A stretch of 64,000 bases of DNA, taken from assembly GCA_001414345.1 (NCBI GenBank), contig LLCB01000001.1:372001-436000 (forward strand). The letters are read 5' to 3'. The first letter of the stretch is position 1. Each line of letters opens with the position of its first letter. Under the pieces are notes generated by a model. The model did no database searches. It saw only the letters and a program-made list of their open reading frames with translations, and had not been told where the DNA came from. The translations under genes and the position numbers were made by a program. This DNA comes from Hymenoscyphus infarciens. Taxonomy: Eukaryota; Ascomycota; Leotiomycetes; Helotiales; Helotiaceae. Shown piece after piece: positions 48,301 to 59,759 of the stretch.

Positions 48301-51300
48301 AGATTTTTTAGAGGCTATTTAGACGTAAATCGAAATACTTAAATTAGTAATCTTAAAGCTTAAAGTAAGGGTATTTATAATTTATAATACTTAAATTATA
48401 AAATTTAAGTATAAGTAAAGGTAGAAAGTAAAAGGTAATATAGTATATATATATCTATTAAATATATATATATTATAATCGCTTACTACTTACTCTCTAT
48501 TAATATATACTACTTAGTACTATACTAAATATAAGTATAATATAACTTTAAATCTATTATCTAAAATATTATAAATTATTAAAAGTAATATATATACTTA
48601 GTATAAATAATAACATTATATAAGTACCTAATAAATAAAAGAGAAAAAGAGATAATTAAGACTTTTAATACTATAAGTATAGATATAATTCAACCTAAGA
48701 GTAAGAGACGCTAAGCCTAATTAAACAATTAGTATATAATTAGTAAAGTAGTACTTAAAGTACTTAAATAATCTTAAATTATAATTATTTAAGTACTTTA
48801 ATAAAGAGAGTAAAAGGAGAGTAAAAGTAGTAAAAAGTAACTAAAAAGTAGTAATAAAATTAAGATATTATAAATAATCCTTCTAGTATCTATATCTAAA
48901 ATATCTACTACTATATACTCTTACTTTTTATTTCTCTTCTTATTATACTTACTATATATAATCTTAACCTTTTTAGTAGTATAAGAGAATTAATTAGTAA
49001 AGGTTATTTAAAAGAGAGTATTTCTTCTCTTTCTTTTTAAATTAAAGCTATTTATAAAAGCGATTATAGTAGTAGATATTATTTTACTTACTAGTATATT
49101 TATAAGTATAAGAAGAGTAGGTAAGAGTAAATTAGAAACTCTCTTATTAAGCTCTTAATTAAGTTTTAATTACTCTTCTTTATTAATTAATTTAAGCTTA
49201 CTTTTAGTACTAGTAGTATTAATATCTATATATAATTAAGTATTAAGATCTCTTATAATTTACTTATCTATATCTACCTATTATTATACTATTTTATCTA
49301 CTCTCTCTAATATATTTAACTTAGTAGATACTATTAAGCTCTCTTTCTCCTTATCCTTTATAAGAGGTAATAATAAGTATAAGCTTAAGGTTAATACTTC
49401 TTTACTATTAGTATCCTCTCTTATATCTATATCTATATCCTTACTTCTTATATTACTCCTAGAACTATCTCTAGAATTATTATCTCTATTATCTTCCTTT
49501 TCTAAATAAGTAGTAATAATTATAAAATAGTCTCTTAAATAAGTAGTAATAATTATAGAAATCTTTAAAAGATTATCTAATTCTAAATTATCTACTAATA
49601 TTATACTTACTCTAGTACTAGTACTATCCTCTAATAATAGTATAGGCTTAGTATCTCTCTCTTTATCCTAAGTATTATTTTTAAGTATAATAGACTTATT
49701 ATTAAGTATCTTAATAAGTATTAAGAGTTAAAGTAGAATTAATAGCTTTTAGGTATCTTATAAAAGTATAATAGATTACCTCTTTTTAGAAGATTAAGGC
49801 TTATTATTAGTATAGCTATTAAATACTATATATACTTTATAGTACTTTTTATTAATAAGACTTTTTAGTAAATTAAAGTATTATATAAAAGCTTATATAT
49901 TATCTACCTTCTTATAATCTATAGTACTTAATTACTTAGCTTTCCTCTTTCTAATAGTAACGTTTATAGCTAGAAAGACGTCTTCTACCTTATTAGTAAG
50001 AAGTAGTATATTAATAAGATCCTATCTACTAAGAGTAAGGATTATATAGTAGATATTCTCTAAGTGCTTAATAGTAAACCTTTTAGCTTATATATTCTAA
50101 GATACTAATTTAAAGTTAAATAGATTCTTAGAGTTATAAGTAGATAAGTAAGATACTTAAAACAGAAAGTTATTATTAATTTATACTTTAACCGTCTTAC
50201 TACGTTATACTATAAAAGTATATATAATTATAGAGATACTCTTAGTAGTAGAGAAGTCTTTAGTACTTACTATATATATATAGATATATAAGGCTACTTA
50301 AATATAGATTTTAGCGACAAAGATAGGCTTTAGCACTTTATAGGTTAGAGGAGGAGAAGCTAGAGAGCCTATACTAATTAGTAGTATATACTAAATTTAA
50401 GAGTATTACTTACTTTTAGTCTTTTTCTTATTAGAGATAAATCCCTTCTTATATACTTTTACTCTAATTATTTTAGTCTTACTAAGAGCTTTTATAAAGA
50501 AGAATTATCTAGCTCTAGCCTTTTCCTCTTAAATAGCTTACTTTCTAGCTATAGCTAATTTATTCTTCTTTTACTTAATAATAAGAGTAGAATAGTTAGT
50601 AGTAGAACGTTTTATAGTAGCCTCTTACTTCTTTCTAGACTCTATAATTAACTATTATTTCTTCTTCTAGCTATTAGAGCTTTATATTATAGCTTTTATA
50701 AAATAGTCTTTTACTTTTTATAAATAGTTCTTAATCTTATTATTAAAAGGAGATAGCTTCTAAGGAAGCGTAGATATATAATTTTCTAGAGTACTTACTA
50801 GGTTTACTAAGAAGTAATAAAAGCATACTTTAAGCTTTAAACTCTTAGAATAAGAAGCCTAGACTTCTAGGTATTTAAGAGACTAATATTAAGATATCTT
50901 AGTATGTTTTTAGTATTATAGAGTAGTAGATATAGAGCTTCTAAAAGTATAAGTAAAAGTAATAGAATAAAAGTAGGAAAATCGAAGAACTATTCTACTT
51001 AAACTATATAACCTCTTATACCTTACTTCTTACTTTTAGTACTATTTATAAGGCTCTAATATATTATTCTAGCATATATTAAATAATTACTAGTTATATA
51101 GTATATTATCTTCTATAAAGACTAGAACTTTATTTACTATTCTATAAATATTTATACGAGTAGATATAAGTAAGACTAGATTAAAAGATATTCTACTCTA
51201 AGTAACTACTTAGAGACTAACTTAGAAACCTTCTCTAGAGACTAAAGAGGTTCTAAAGGTAAGCAATTAATACTAAGCCTAATTTATAAATTATTTACTA

Positions 51301-54112
51301 CTACTAATAAAAGTTAGTAATCTATATACTTAAAATAGCTTAAAAACATAATATTCTAAATTTATTCTTTTACTTTTAATTTAAATATAGAATAGTATTA
51401 TTTATATCTATAAAGCTAACTAGAACTTAATAGACGTAGAACTTATAATATTACGATTTTTTAAAGATTTAAGAGTTTAAGATTACTAATCTTTATTAGT
51501 AGTAGTAAGTAATTTACAAATTAGGCTTAGTACTAATAGTTATAATTAGTAGGTTTATCTTACTAAAATCCTCTTCTAAGTACTTAGAGAATTATATATC
51601 TATAACTATACTTATAACTTTATATAAATTACTTCTAAATTTAATTAAAAGTTAATAAATATATTTATTCTCTTCTAGAGTTATATTAAGCCTTTTTTTA
51701 TACTTAAAATATATGAATTTTAGGCTTAGAGCTTAGCTTATATTTAGTATAGGTCTATTTCTAGTTTAGTATATCTATTTACTTATTAATTATAAATAGT
51801 AAAAGTAACGCTACTAGCTAACTCTCTATACCTTTTATAGATAGTAATATATACTTTCTTTATTATATTACTCTCTATTAACGTTCTATTTACCCTAGCT
51901 AGTAAGTAATTATAATTATAGACTACTATAGAGTCTATAGTTAGTTAATAGATTATAATACTATAATTCTAGAGATACTATTATAGCTAGGGATATATAT
52001 TAAGTATAAGGTTACTAATAGAGAGAGAAGAGATTAAGGATTTAGAACCTTACTTTTTAAATAGACTTAAGAGACTATCTTTTAGTAGATAACCTAGGAT
52101 TAGAATTATTAGAGCCCTCTACTATAATAATAACGTTTAATACTATCTATTAGTAAGAGAGCTCTATAAAAGAGAAAGCCTAATCCTAAGAATAAATTAG
52201 TAGCTTCTAGAATAGATTAATTAAATATAAATTTATTTACTAATATCTATTTCTAAATCTCCTTCTAAATCATCTTCGACTAGTAAGGTATACTTATTAG
52301 TTATATACTCTCTTAAATCCTTATCTAATTCTACTAAACTATTATTATCTAACTTCTCTAATTCCTTATCTAAGAAGTTACTATTATATAGATAATCTAG
52401 TACTACGTTTATTACTTAATCACTTCTACTTTTGTTATTAAAGTATATATTAAATTTATCTTAATTAGCCTCTCTAGCTTCTTTTAATCTTTAAACCACT
52501 TTAGAGTATAGCTTCTACTTATATACTCTCTCTAACTTATCTAAAAGGCCTAATCCTACTAAATTACCTTCTTAGATATATACTAATAATTCTACTCTTA
52601 AATCTAAGTACGCTATAATATAAGTTTCCCTCTCTTTAGTATATATTATCTTATTAATTAGTAGTATATATCTATATACTAATAATTTTATTTTATACTA
52701 CTCTAGAGTTACTTAAAGTAAATATATATTAATATCTTAATCCTTATATAATTCCTAAAGCTTAGTAAGCTTTTTAGCAAGTACCTTAATACTATAATCG
52801 TCTACTAGATACTCTTTACTCCTAGAATAGTAAAAGTTAATCTATAGTACTTCTAGTACTTTATACTCTTAATTAGTATTAGTACGAATATAATAGTAAT
52901 TCTATATATATATAAACATTTAAAGCTCCTTCTAGATAATTAGAATATATATATATAATATAGTAGTTATATTAAGAAAGCTCTTTTTAGAAAATAACCT
53001 CTTTTTATAAATACTCTAGAAGTATATCTTTTACTTATTTAAAGACTCTTTTATAAGCTATCTCTACTAAGCCTTAATACGTTAGTTAGCTATAGAAGTA
53101 CTAAACTAATATAGGTCTAAAAATTAGTATAGCTTTCTACTACTTTTTATAGCTTATTATTAATAAAGTATATAATAAGTATCTACTACTATTAGAGATT
53201 CTAATCCTTAATCTAATTATATATAATATAGTATCTTTCTAAGGCTACTTATAGTATTACTATATTACTATAGAGTAGATACTACTATATTATTCGAGAT
53301 ACTATAATAGCTTTAAGAGAGAAATTAAGCGTAGGTATTAATACTAGTATATATCTTAATACTAATAAACCTTAATTTATAATATCTATTAATACTCTAT
53401 ATAAAATTAGGCTCTAGTATAATATATTTACTATAAGTATTCTTAATCTCTTATAACCTACGATTATACCTCTTCTTATTAACCTTTAATAACACCTTTT
53501 AAATCTTATTCTAGCTTTATCTTTTATCTCTATCTCTATTAATACTATAAGTATTAAGATATATATAGAAGAACCTAAGGCTAAAGCTCCTTATAGTACT
53601 AAAGTAGCTATATTTATAGATCTTATACTAAAGAATAGCCTCTAGCTCTTTATACTCTTCCTATATAAGAAACTTTTAACGTTAAAGGCCTATCTTAAAT
53701 TATAACCTTTAAAGCCTCTAAGGCTTAATTATAAAGCTCTTATAATTTAATATATATACTATACTTAAATTAGATAATCCTATATCTTTAAAGAGATATA
53801 CTACTTATATATATAAGATAGAAGTAGTCTTACTTTTTTTATACTAGTAAAGGTTCTACTTTATATTAATTTAGAGCTTAAGAGTAGTATTAGAGACGTT
53901 GATATTATACTTACTTTTAAGAATATTATATATCTCTTAAGTAAGAACTTCCTTTTAGTATAACTCCTTTATAAACACCTTATATAGCTTTAAATTAATA
54001 AACTAATATAGTATATTTAGGCTCCTATTATATACTTAAAATTACTCTTTTTATACTTCTTACTATACTTGAAATTCTAAGATTATTATACTATAATACT
54101 ACTATTAAGGAT

Positions 54113-54480
54113 ATTATAGATACTTAGAGCCGCTACTAGAGCTTATTCTCTTCCTTCTTCTATTATTATTAGTACTCGAATTCGAGAGAGAAGAGAGAGT
54201 ATATATAGTAGTAGAATAGTACTTTTAAAAGAAGGAATAATATAGAGTAGTATTAAAAAGAAGAAGTAACTAATTCGATTTATCTTAAGAGGTTCTACTA
54301 TTAAGAATATCGTATTTTAATAGATACTTAGAGCTGTTATAAGAGCTTATCCTCTTCCTTCTTCTATTATTATTAGTACTTGAATTTAAGAGAGAAGAAA
54401 GAGTATATATAGTAGTAAAATAGTACTTTTAAAAGAAGAAATAATAAGGTAGAGAGTAGTATTTAAAGAAAGGAGCGATA
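54113..54480. repeat. Tandem duplication, period 204 bp, inside the AT-rich element
   Basis: GATACTTAGAGC is followed by CTCTTCCTTCTTCTATTATT and AGAGTATATATAGTAGTA, then TAGTACTTTTAAAAGAAG, at 54119 and again at 54323. The copies differ by scattered transitions. Probably a duplicated segment of the original transposon. Confidence 0.75.
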
Positions 54481-54859
54481 TAAGAGAGTTAGTATATAGA
54501 GTAAGTATACTTTTTAGCCTATAAAATAAATAGCACTAACTCTAATTAGGAAATTAGTATATAATTAAGAAAAGTAGCTAAAAGTACTTAAATAATCTTA
54601 AATTAAGATTATTTAAGCTTTTAAAGCGAGCTAATTACTTTGATATTAAGTAATCTAAAGTAATTAGTTTAAAAAAGGCCTAGTTTTAAGATATAATTTA
54701 GGAACTTATTATAATAATAAAAGTCGATTTATATAGTCTTTTTATATTATATATATATATCTTTTACTTTAATATGTTTTAATTTAATATTTAATACCTT
54801 TTATAATTATTTATTAATTATATAACTTTTATGATTTATAATTTACAATTTACGATTTA

Positions 54860-55047
54860 GCTTTTAAAAAATCTATGTTTATTAATTTACGATTTGCGAT
54901 TTATAATTTAGCTCTAAAGGGCTATATACTTAGAAATCTAAGCTTTACGATTTACGATTTGCGATTTATGATTTACGATTTGCGATTTATGATTTACGAT
55001 TTACGATTTAGTTGTCGTTTCCGACTTTTGGTATATACAAGACGCCC
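54860..55047. repeat. Right terminal inverted repeat with ATTTACG/ATTTGCG array
   Basis: Inverted copy of the left end. Here the subterminal array is longer (about nine heptamer units against five to six in the left outer block), so the arrays have changed in copy number since insertion. Confidence 0.85.
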
Positions 55048-57205
55048 TACTAGGAAAGCAAAGTCCTTTCGTTCTTTTTATTAGAACACTTTTCCTTCAA
55101 CTCTATTTTCTACAAAGAACTAATATTTAACATTAAGAGGGGATATTCTTAATTGAGAAATTTGCAGGAGTTACGGCAACGAAGGCAGAGAGCATGATTC
55201 CCCTGCGGGAGGTCGAGGAGTTTTCGTCTCTCAATGCTTCGGGATATCGTTTACAAGGAAGATTCTACCCGACCAGCGTCTTTTGCTCAGTATTGCATTA
55301 GATCAAACTAGTCATTGTCCGAAGTTCCTTGCATTATAAACTTGAATTAACCAGGGAAAATAGGAGATAGTCCCGCCTATGACCTTAATCAAACAACAGA
55401 AGGCCTAGAATATCCAAATCTGGTTCCGAGTACGGTGCTGGTCTGGGTACCAGAGGCTTTTACAAGTTCCCAGTCGCAAACATCACCACGGGTGTCCCTG
55501 TAAGTGACGCAAATGGGGACAAAGACGAGGTTTATCAGCTTGTATGTTTTATTATATAAAATAGACACGATATCTCCTCCTGACAAGGTATTTGCAGTGC
55601 AGGAGAAATTGCCGTATGTTGCTGGTGGATTTATATGGAGTGGCTGGGACTCCAAAGGCGAACCATCCGCATATATTTTATCACGCAGCTCGAATCATTG
55701 ACCTGGCTGGTTCTAAGATTGATTTTTCCCAACCAATGGCGCTGTCGACCCGACTTCCAAGTTGCTCATAGCATTCCTCACAGGACTTGGCCGGACAGAG
55801 TTAGCCAGGTTGCCCCAGGCCCTACTCTTTGCTGCTTCCAAGTTACGATTCGCTACCGACTAAACTACCTTCAAGGACGATAGCGTGGGTTTCTTTTTTC
55901 CTTATTATCACCTTCACTGATGGCGAGGGCGGATTTCGGCGTTTCGCCCAGTGCAGTTTCTTTCTCTGTCAGTGGTAATAGAGATACTGTGGACACTAGG
56001 GATTACACAACTGTTTTTCCGTCAACAATTCGAAAGTCATTCAATAACCATTTAATATCTCGACCAAGAGCCTTTACCATTTCTAGCTGCCTATACGATA
56101 TTCGCCCACTTGGGATCTCCTCATATCTCAAAATCAACACTTACGAGCGACAGTGACGACGAAGTTGAAATGGAAAAGGTCAATCCGAGGGGGGCCGACG
56201 GGGACCTTCATGGCATCCCAGTCGCTCCTTCCCTCTCCACCTACACCACCTCGACTTACCCCTCGCCTCGCCATCTCCTCGCAACACCTTGACAACACTC
56301 CATCCACGTTCCTTCCTCTCCAGTCTCAATCACTTTGGCCTTAACTCCAATGACACTATTGGCCCCTTACCACAGAAGACTACTGAAAGTGTACACAATT
56401 ACGAAGTTGTGCATCTCTACAAGTAACAAGTCAGAAGCAGCATCAATGGTTTCTGTCAATTTTCTCTTCCTTCAATTTCATCTGTACAAAGAACGATTAG
56501 AAATTGGCCTTTCTCACTTCTCGTGCCTATCCTCACTCACCCTGTAAGATCTTACCAAGGACCCCCATCTTCACCTCCTTGTCAAACTCCAGAAGTGCAA
56601 ATCAGATTCTCGATTCTAGGATATCAACCAAAGACGAAAAGCAAGTTTCCGAACAATGAAGTTTCTCCTCGCGTCGTCCTATGAAGATAAGACACGAGTG
56701 GTGCATACTGTGGACAGTGGCGTTGAGGCGAAGTCATTTCGTGAAGGTGCAGCTGAAGAAAACCAAACTATCTCACGAGATGTTTTGCTTACGAATGTAC
56801 ATACATGTCCTGTGGCGGAAACAAGTAAAAAGCAGCGAACTCCCGGGAAATGTCTAGAGCTGAAAAGGTCTTATGGATCGGAACGTGAAGCTCGTCGAAA
56901 ACGTAATCCCGCTTGTATTTTACGGCTGCGGGCACATGCACGTGGTTCTCGTGGAACCGCGCTGGAGGTTAGGATAGCTGTCTTCCGCTTTATCTCTGCT
57001 TCTTCTGGTGCATGAGATCAACCTAGTGTTCTCTCATAAAATCCATGATGGGATGTTTTCCTAAACGAAAAGGACACCCCCGTACCCCAAAGCCCAACAC
57101 CCAACTTCCGACAAACCACAACTATCAACCTTTTCTTCATAGCAAAGAAAACTAAAAGACAACAAACATCATCTCCACGCCTAACGCAGAAGACAAACCA
57201 CTCAC
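55048..57205. other. Intergenic; possible gene remnants
   Basis: A minus-strand frame at 55389-55676 without an in-frame ATG (contains GGDIVSILYNKTYKLI and CVTYRDTRGDVCDW) could be one exon of a lost gene next to the transposon. A plus-strand ATG frame at 56656-57015 (119 aa, Lys/Arg-rich) has no recognisable domain. Neither is supported by splice sites. Confidence 0.3.
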
Positions 57206-57443
57206 TTAATTGCCCGGGCATCGAGATATACATTGATCTAAGCTTCCCAAGCAAAAGAATTCCGCACAATAACTCGGGAGATTGCCAGATTCTTCGCAAT
57301 AATTGAGGCAGGAATGATTGTAGATGTTGCAGAGGTCCGAACGAACATGTTTGTGTGGTTTCTGATGTTGGACGTGTAGATATGGTGGGGAGGATGGAAA
57401 GGGTGTGGAGGACGAGGGTTATGAGAGGGTTTGCGAATTGCAT
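57206..57443 (-). pseudogene. Small secreted cysteine-rich protein with a frameshift
   Basis: On the minus strand, ATG at 57443 opens a typical signal peptide (MQFANPLITLVLHTLSILPT). That frame loses sense after about 33 codons. A second frame, one base off, then encodes a segment with seven cysteines in about 41 residues (for example CLNYCEESGNLPSYCAEFFC) and ends at a TAA at 57206-57208. The total length is 238 nt, one more than a multiple of three. The switch lies near 57338-57349. No credible donor and acceptor fit such a short gap. It is either a frameshifted gene of effector type or a sequencing error. The family is unknown. It lies 276 bp downstream of the SGNH hydrolase gene on the same strand. 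Confidence 0.45.
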
Positions 57444-57718
57444 TTTGAGTGTAAGGAGGGGACAGGAAGAGGGTTGCGACTTTTGGGAAGTTTGAAAGTT
57501 TTGATAAGGAGAGGATTGGTTGGTTTTAGAGGAGTGTAGGATTTTGGAAAAGTGTAACGGTAAGTGAAGATTTGGTTTAGTCAGTTGGGCTTCGCTTAAG
57601 GTGTGGATTATTTGACAGGAGCAAGTAAAACCAGCCCATTCCCTACTGATCAAGCCTAGAGCGATACACAGCAGACTTGGAAGCGGTGAAAAGGTAAAGT
57701 TCCTCCCATTCAACCAAC

Positions 57719-58586
57719 TCATGCTGCCAAATCAGCACACCTGCCACTGCTGGGAACAGCACTAGCTCCCAAATCAGTATAAGCCCCAGTAACATTGCTA
57801 ACCTTCAAACCCTGCAATCCTTTCAGCCAAGCTGCTGCCATCTTCCTATAGCCAGAAGCAATGGGATGGATACCATCGATAAGCTCATTAGCATTAACCA
57901 CAGGGTTCATATTAACGACGGCAACCTTCTTTCCTTGGGCGACTCTGGCTGCAACAATTGCTGGGATGGCTGCGTTATAAGTCGCTACTGCGTCGTTGTA
58001 CTGGGTGTATCCTGTTCCTAGGCCGATGATTTGAGCGACGAGGACTGAGGCTTCGGTTGAGGAGATGACGGAATCGATTAGTTTTCCTAGTCTGTCGGGG
58101 GCAGAGGATACATTGACGGAGTGGAGGATGTCGTTTGAACCGGCATGAAGGAGGACTACATTCGGAGAAGGTTTTTGGGAGAGATCGTATGCTGCGGAGG
58201 TGCCGATGGCGTTGATTTCTTGACTAACGTATCCATCGTTGGCGTTGTTGGTCCAGTCTCCGTTCGTAGTCGTTCCGACATAAGTTACTGCATATCCGGA
58301 TGTGGAGAGTGAGCACTGGAGGAATCGTCGGTAAGAATTTCCTGGGGATTCATTGAAGCCGTATGTGATGCTGTCACCGAGAGCCAAGATACGGAGAGCA
58401 ATTGAGGTACTCAGAGTGCTGGAGGTGGAAGATGCAGCTTCTGCCCGAGGAACGCTTTGAGGTAAAGCAGCTAAACGATATCAGATCCTGAAATTTTGTT
58501 CTCCTATCCGAGCTCCAACACATACCAGCTGACCCAAGCAATGAGCCGCTCACCAGCAAAGCTTTGTACAGAGAAGAGTAAAGCAT
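57719..58586 (-). CDS. Secreted SGNH/GDSL-type hydrolase
   Basis: Two exons, 58586-58526 and 58470-57719, with a 55-nt intron (GTATGT donor), give 270 aa. The signal peptide spans MLYSSLYKALLVSGSLLGSA. The SGNH blocks are complete: GDSITYG (Ser54 nucleophile), Gly of block II within NDGYVSQEINAIG, GSND (131-134, oxyanion Asn) and DGIHP (Asp219, His222). The order and spacing fit CE3-like acetyl esterases such as acetylxylan esterase, but substrate cannot be read from sequence; other GDSL esterases are possible. A short Cys-containing tail (GRCADLAA) ends the protein. Expected to act extracellularly on acetylated polysaccharide. Confidence 0.88.
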
Positions 58587-59759
58587 TTTTAAGGGTAAAT
58601 TCAAGGAATCAATCTCAACGGGCAAGAAGAGAAAATATACAGTAGAAAGTAATGAATGTGGTTGAAAAAAGTGAAAGCTTTTTGCTTACTAGAATCAATC
58701 GTAAAGACTGGGCATTACCCCGCTATGTATATGAAAACCATTTTGAGTCTTTGCGTCACCAGATCAGAGGACTGTCAGTTCATCTTAGAAATCAATGGTG
58801 GATTAAATAGAGTTGTCCGCGTCCGAAACATGAAACATTATCCACATGAGGCTAAAAGACGGAAAAGTGTTGCACTTGCAAGTAAACCACTCACTTCTAG
58901 GTGCTGGTTGAAGTTTAGGATTAAAGACAAATTGAATGCTTAGAGCAACTCTTGGAAGGCCTTTTCACTTCTGTTGAGGGTTCTTGCGAATTGTAATTCT
59001 CTTGTTTCGGTCTTTTCGAGAACGGGGAGCGGAGTCGTCCAAACCCCTCGCGTAATCCCTGTTGACGGAAGGAAGTACAGGGGGGCTTCCTTGGGCGAAG
59101 TGCGGGGACGGAATAATTCTTCAACACAACCATGAGTTGGCATTGGAACGATTCACAGTGCCTCTTTAAGTTATTTCGAATTCTCCTTACAGCGTAGCAC
59201 TTTACGTCCCCCAAGCTCTTGCTGCGTTTCTTCTTATTGAAATTTATCGATTCCGTCCCGGTGGAGCACGTTTCAAAGTCATTTGTCGTGAATAAATAGC
59301 GTTTCCTGAATAAAGTTCGATGACGAATAAAGTTCGTGCAACTTGGAGCTTTTCCGGATTTCCCAATCCATGCTGCAGATCTTTTCGGCGATTGCAGTGT
59401 ACAAGTTGAGGCGAGCGGTCTTATCGAGAGCTCAAAATGAGCGAAATATATAGGGCTATCAATAATGATCTTGCTACTAATAACAACTCTACCTACCTAC
59501 AATGATTAGCCAAGCAACCCGAAAGTAATTAGACAATAGGAAGTACTTGTCAAGAGGTCCTTGAGGAGTAATAATCAAAAATAAACAGCAAGTTTTCACC
59601 CCGTGACGTCTCTCGAAGCGACTTCGAACATGAGAAGCGACGAAAGTTCGAGTAATTGAGTTTCGAATTCTTTTAAACCTTCTCGGACAATGAGGTCAAT
59701 TGTCTTTATAGGAGATTATGTTGAGAGAGTTGGTTAAACTTCAGATCCCGAACTACCAC
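58587..59759. other. Intergenic, no gene supported
   Basis: Promoter of the SGNH gene at its left edge and 3' flank of the 2EXR gene at its right edge. Short frames only. GAATAAA-like repeats (59309-59334) resemble the subterminal motifs of the 24540 element. Confidence 0.4.

Larger units (their letters stand above)
48152..55047. mobile_element. 6.9-kb RIP-degraded transposon with long terminal inverted repeats
   Basis: The two ends are inverted copies: GGCATCCTGTACGTACC at 48153 against GGCGTCTTGTATATACC (minus strand, ending 55046), then CCAAAAGTCGGAAAC, an array of TAAATCR heptamers, and TATAGCCCTTTAGAGCTAAA on both sides. The arms span about 150 bp and differ mainly by C/T and G/A transitions, as RIP would produce. 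TA lies just outside both ends (48150-48151, 55048-55049), so a Tc1/mariner-type TA duplication is possible. The interior is about 75-80% A+T with CpA/TpG almost absent. Frames on the minus strand remain traceable with only TAA/TAG stops, for example 50410-50690 (Lys/Gln/Arg-rich) and 52230-52400 (Asp/Glu/Leu-rich). The Lys-rich one resembles pogo/Fot1 transposase tails; that is inference. It is not expected to be functional. Confidence 0.8.
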
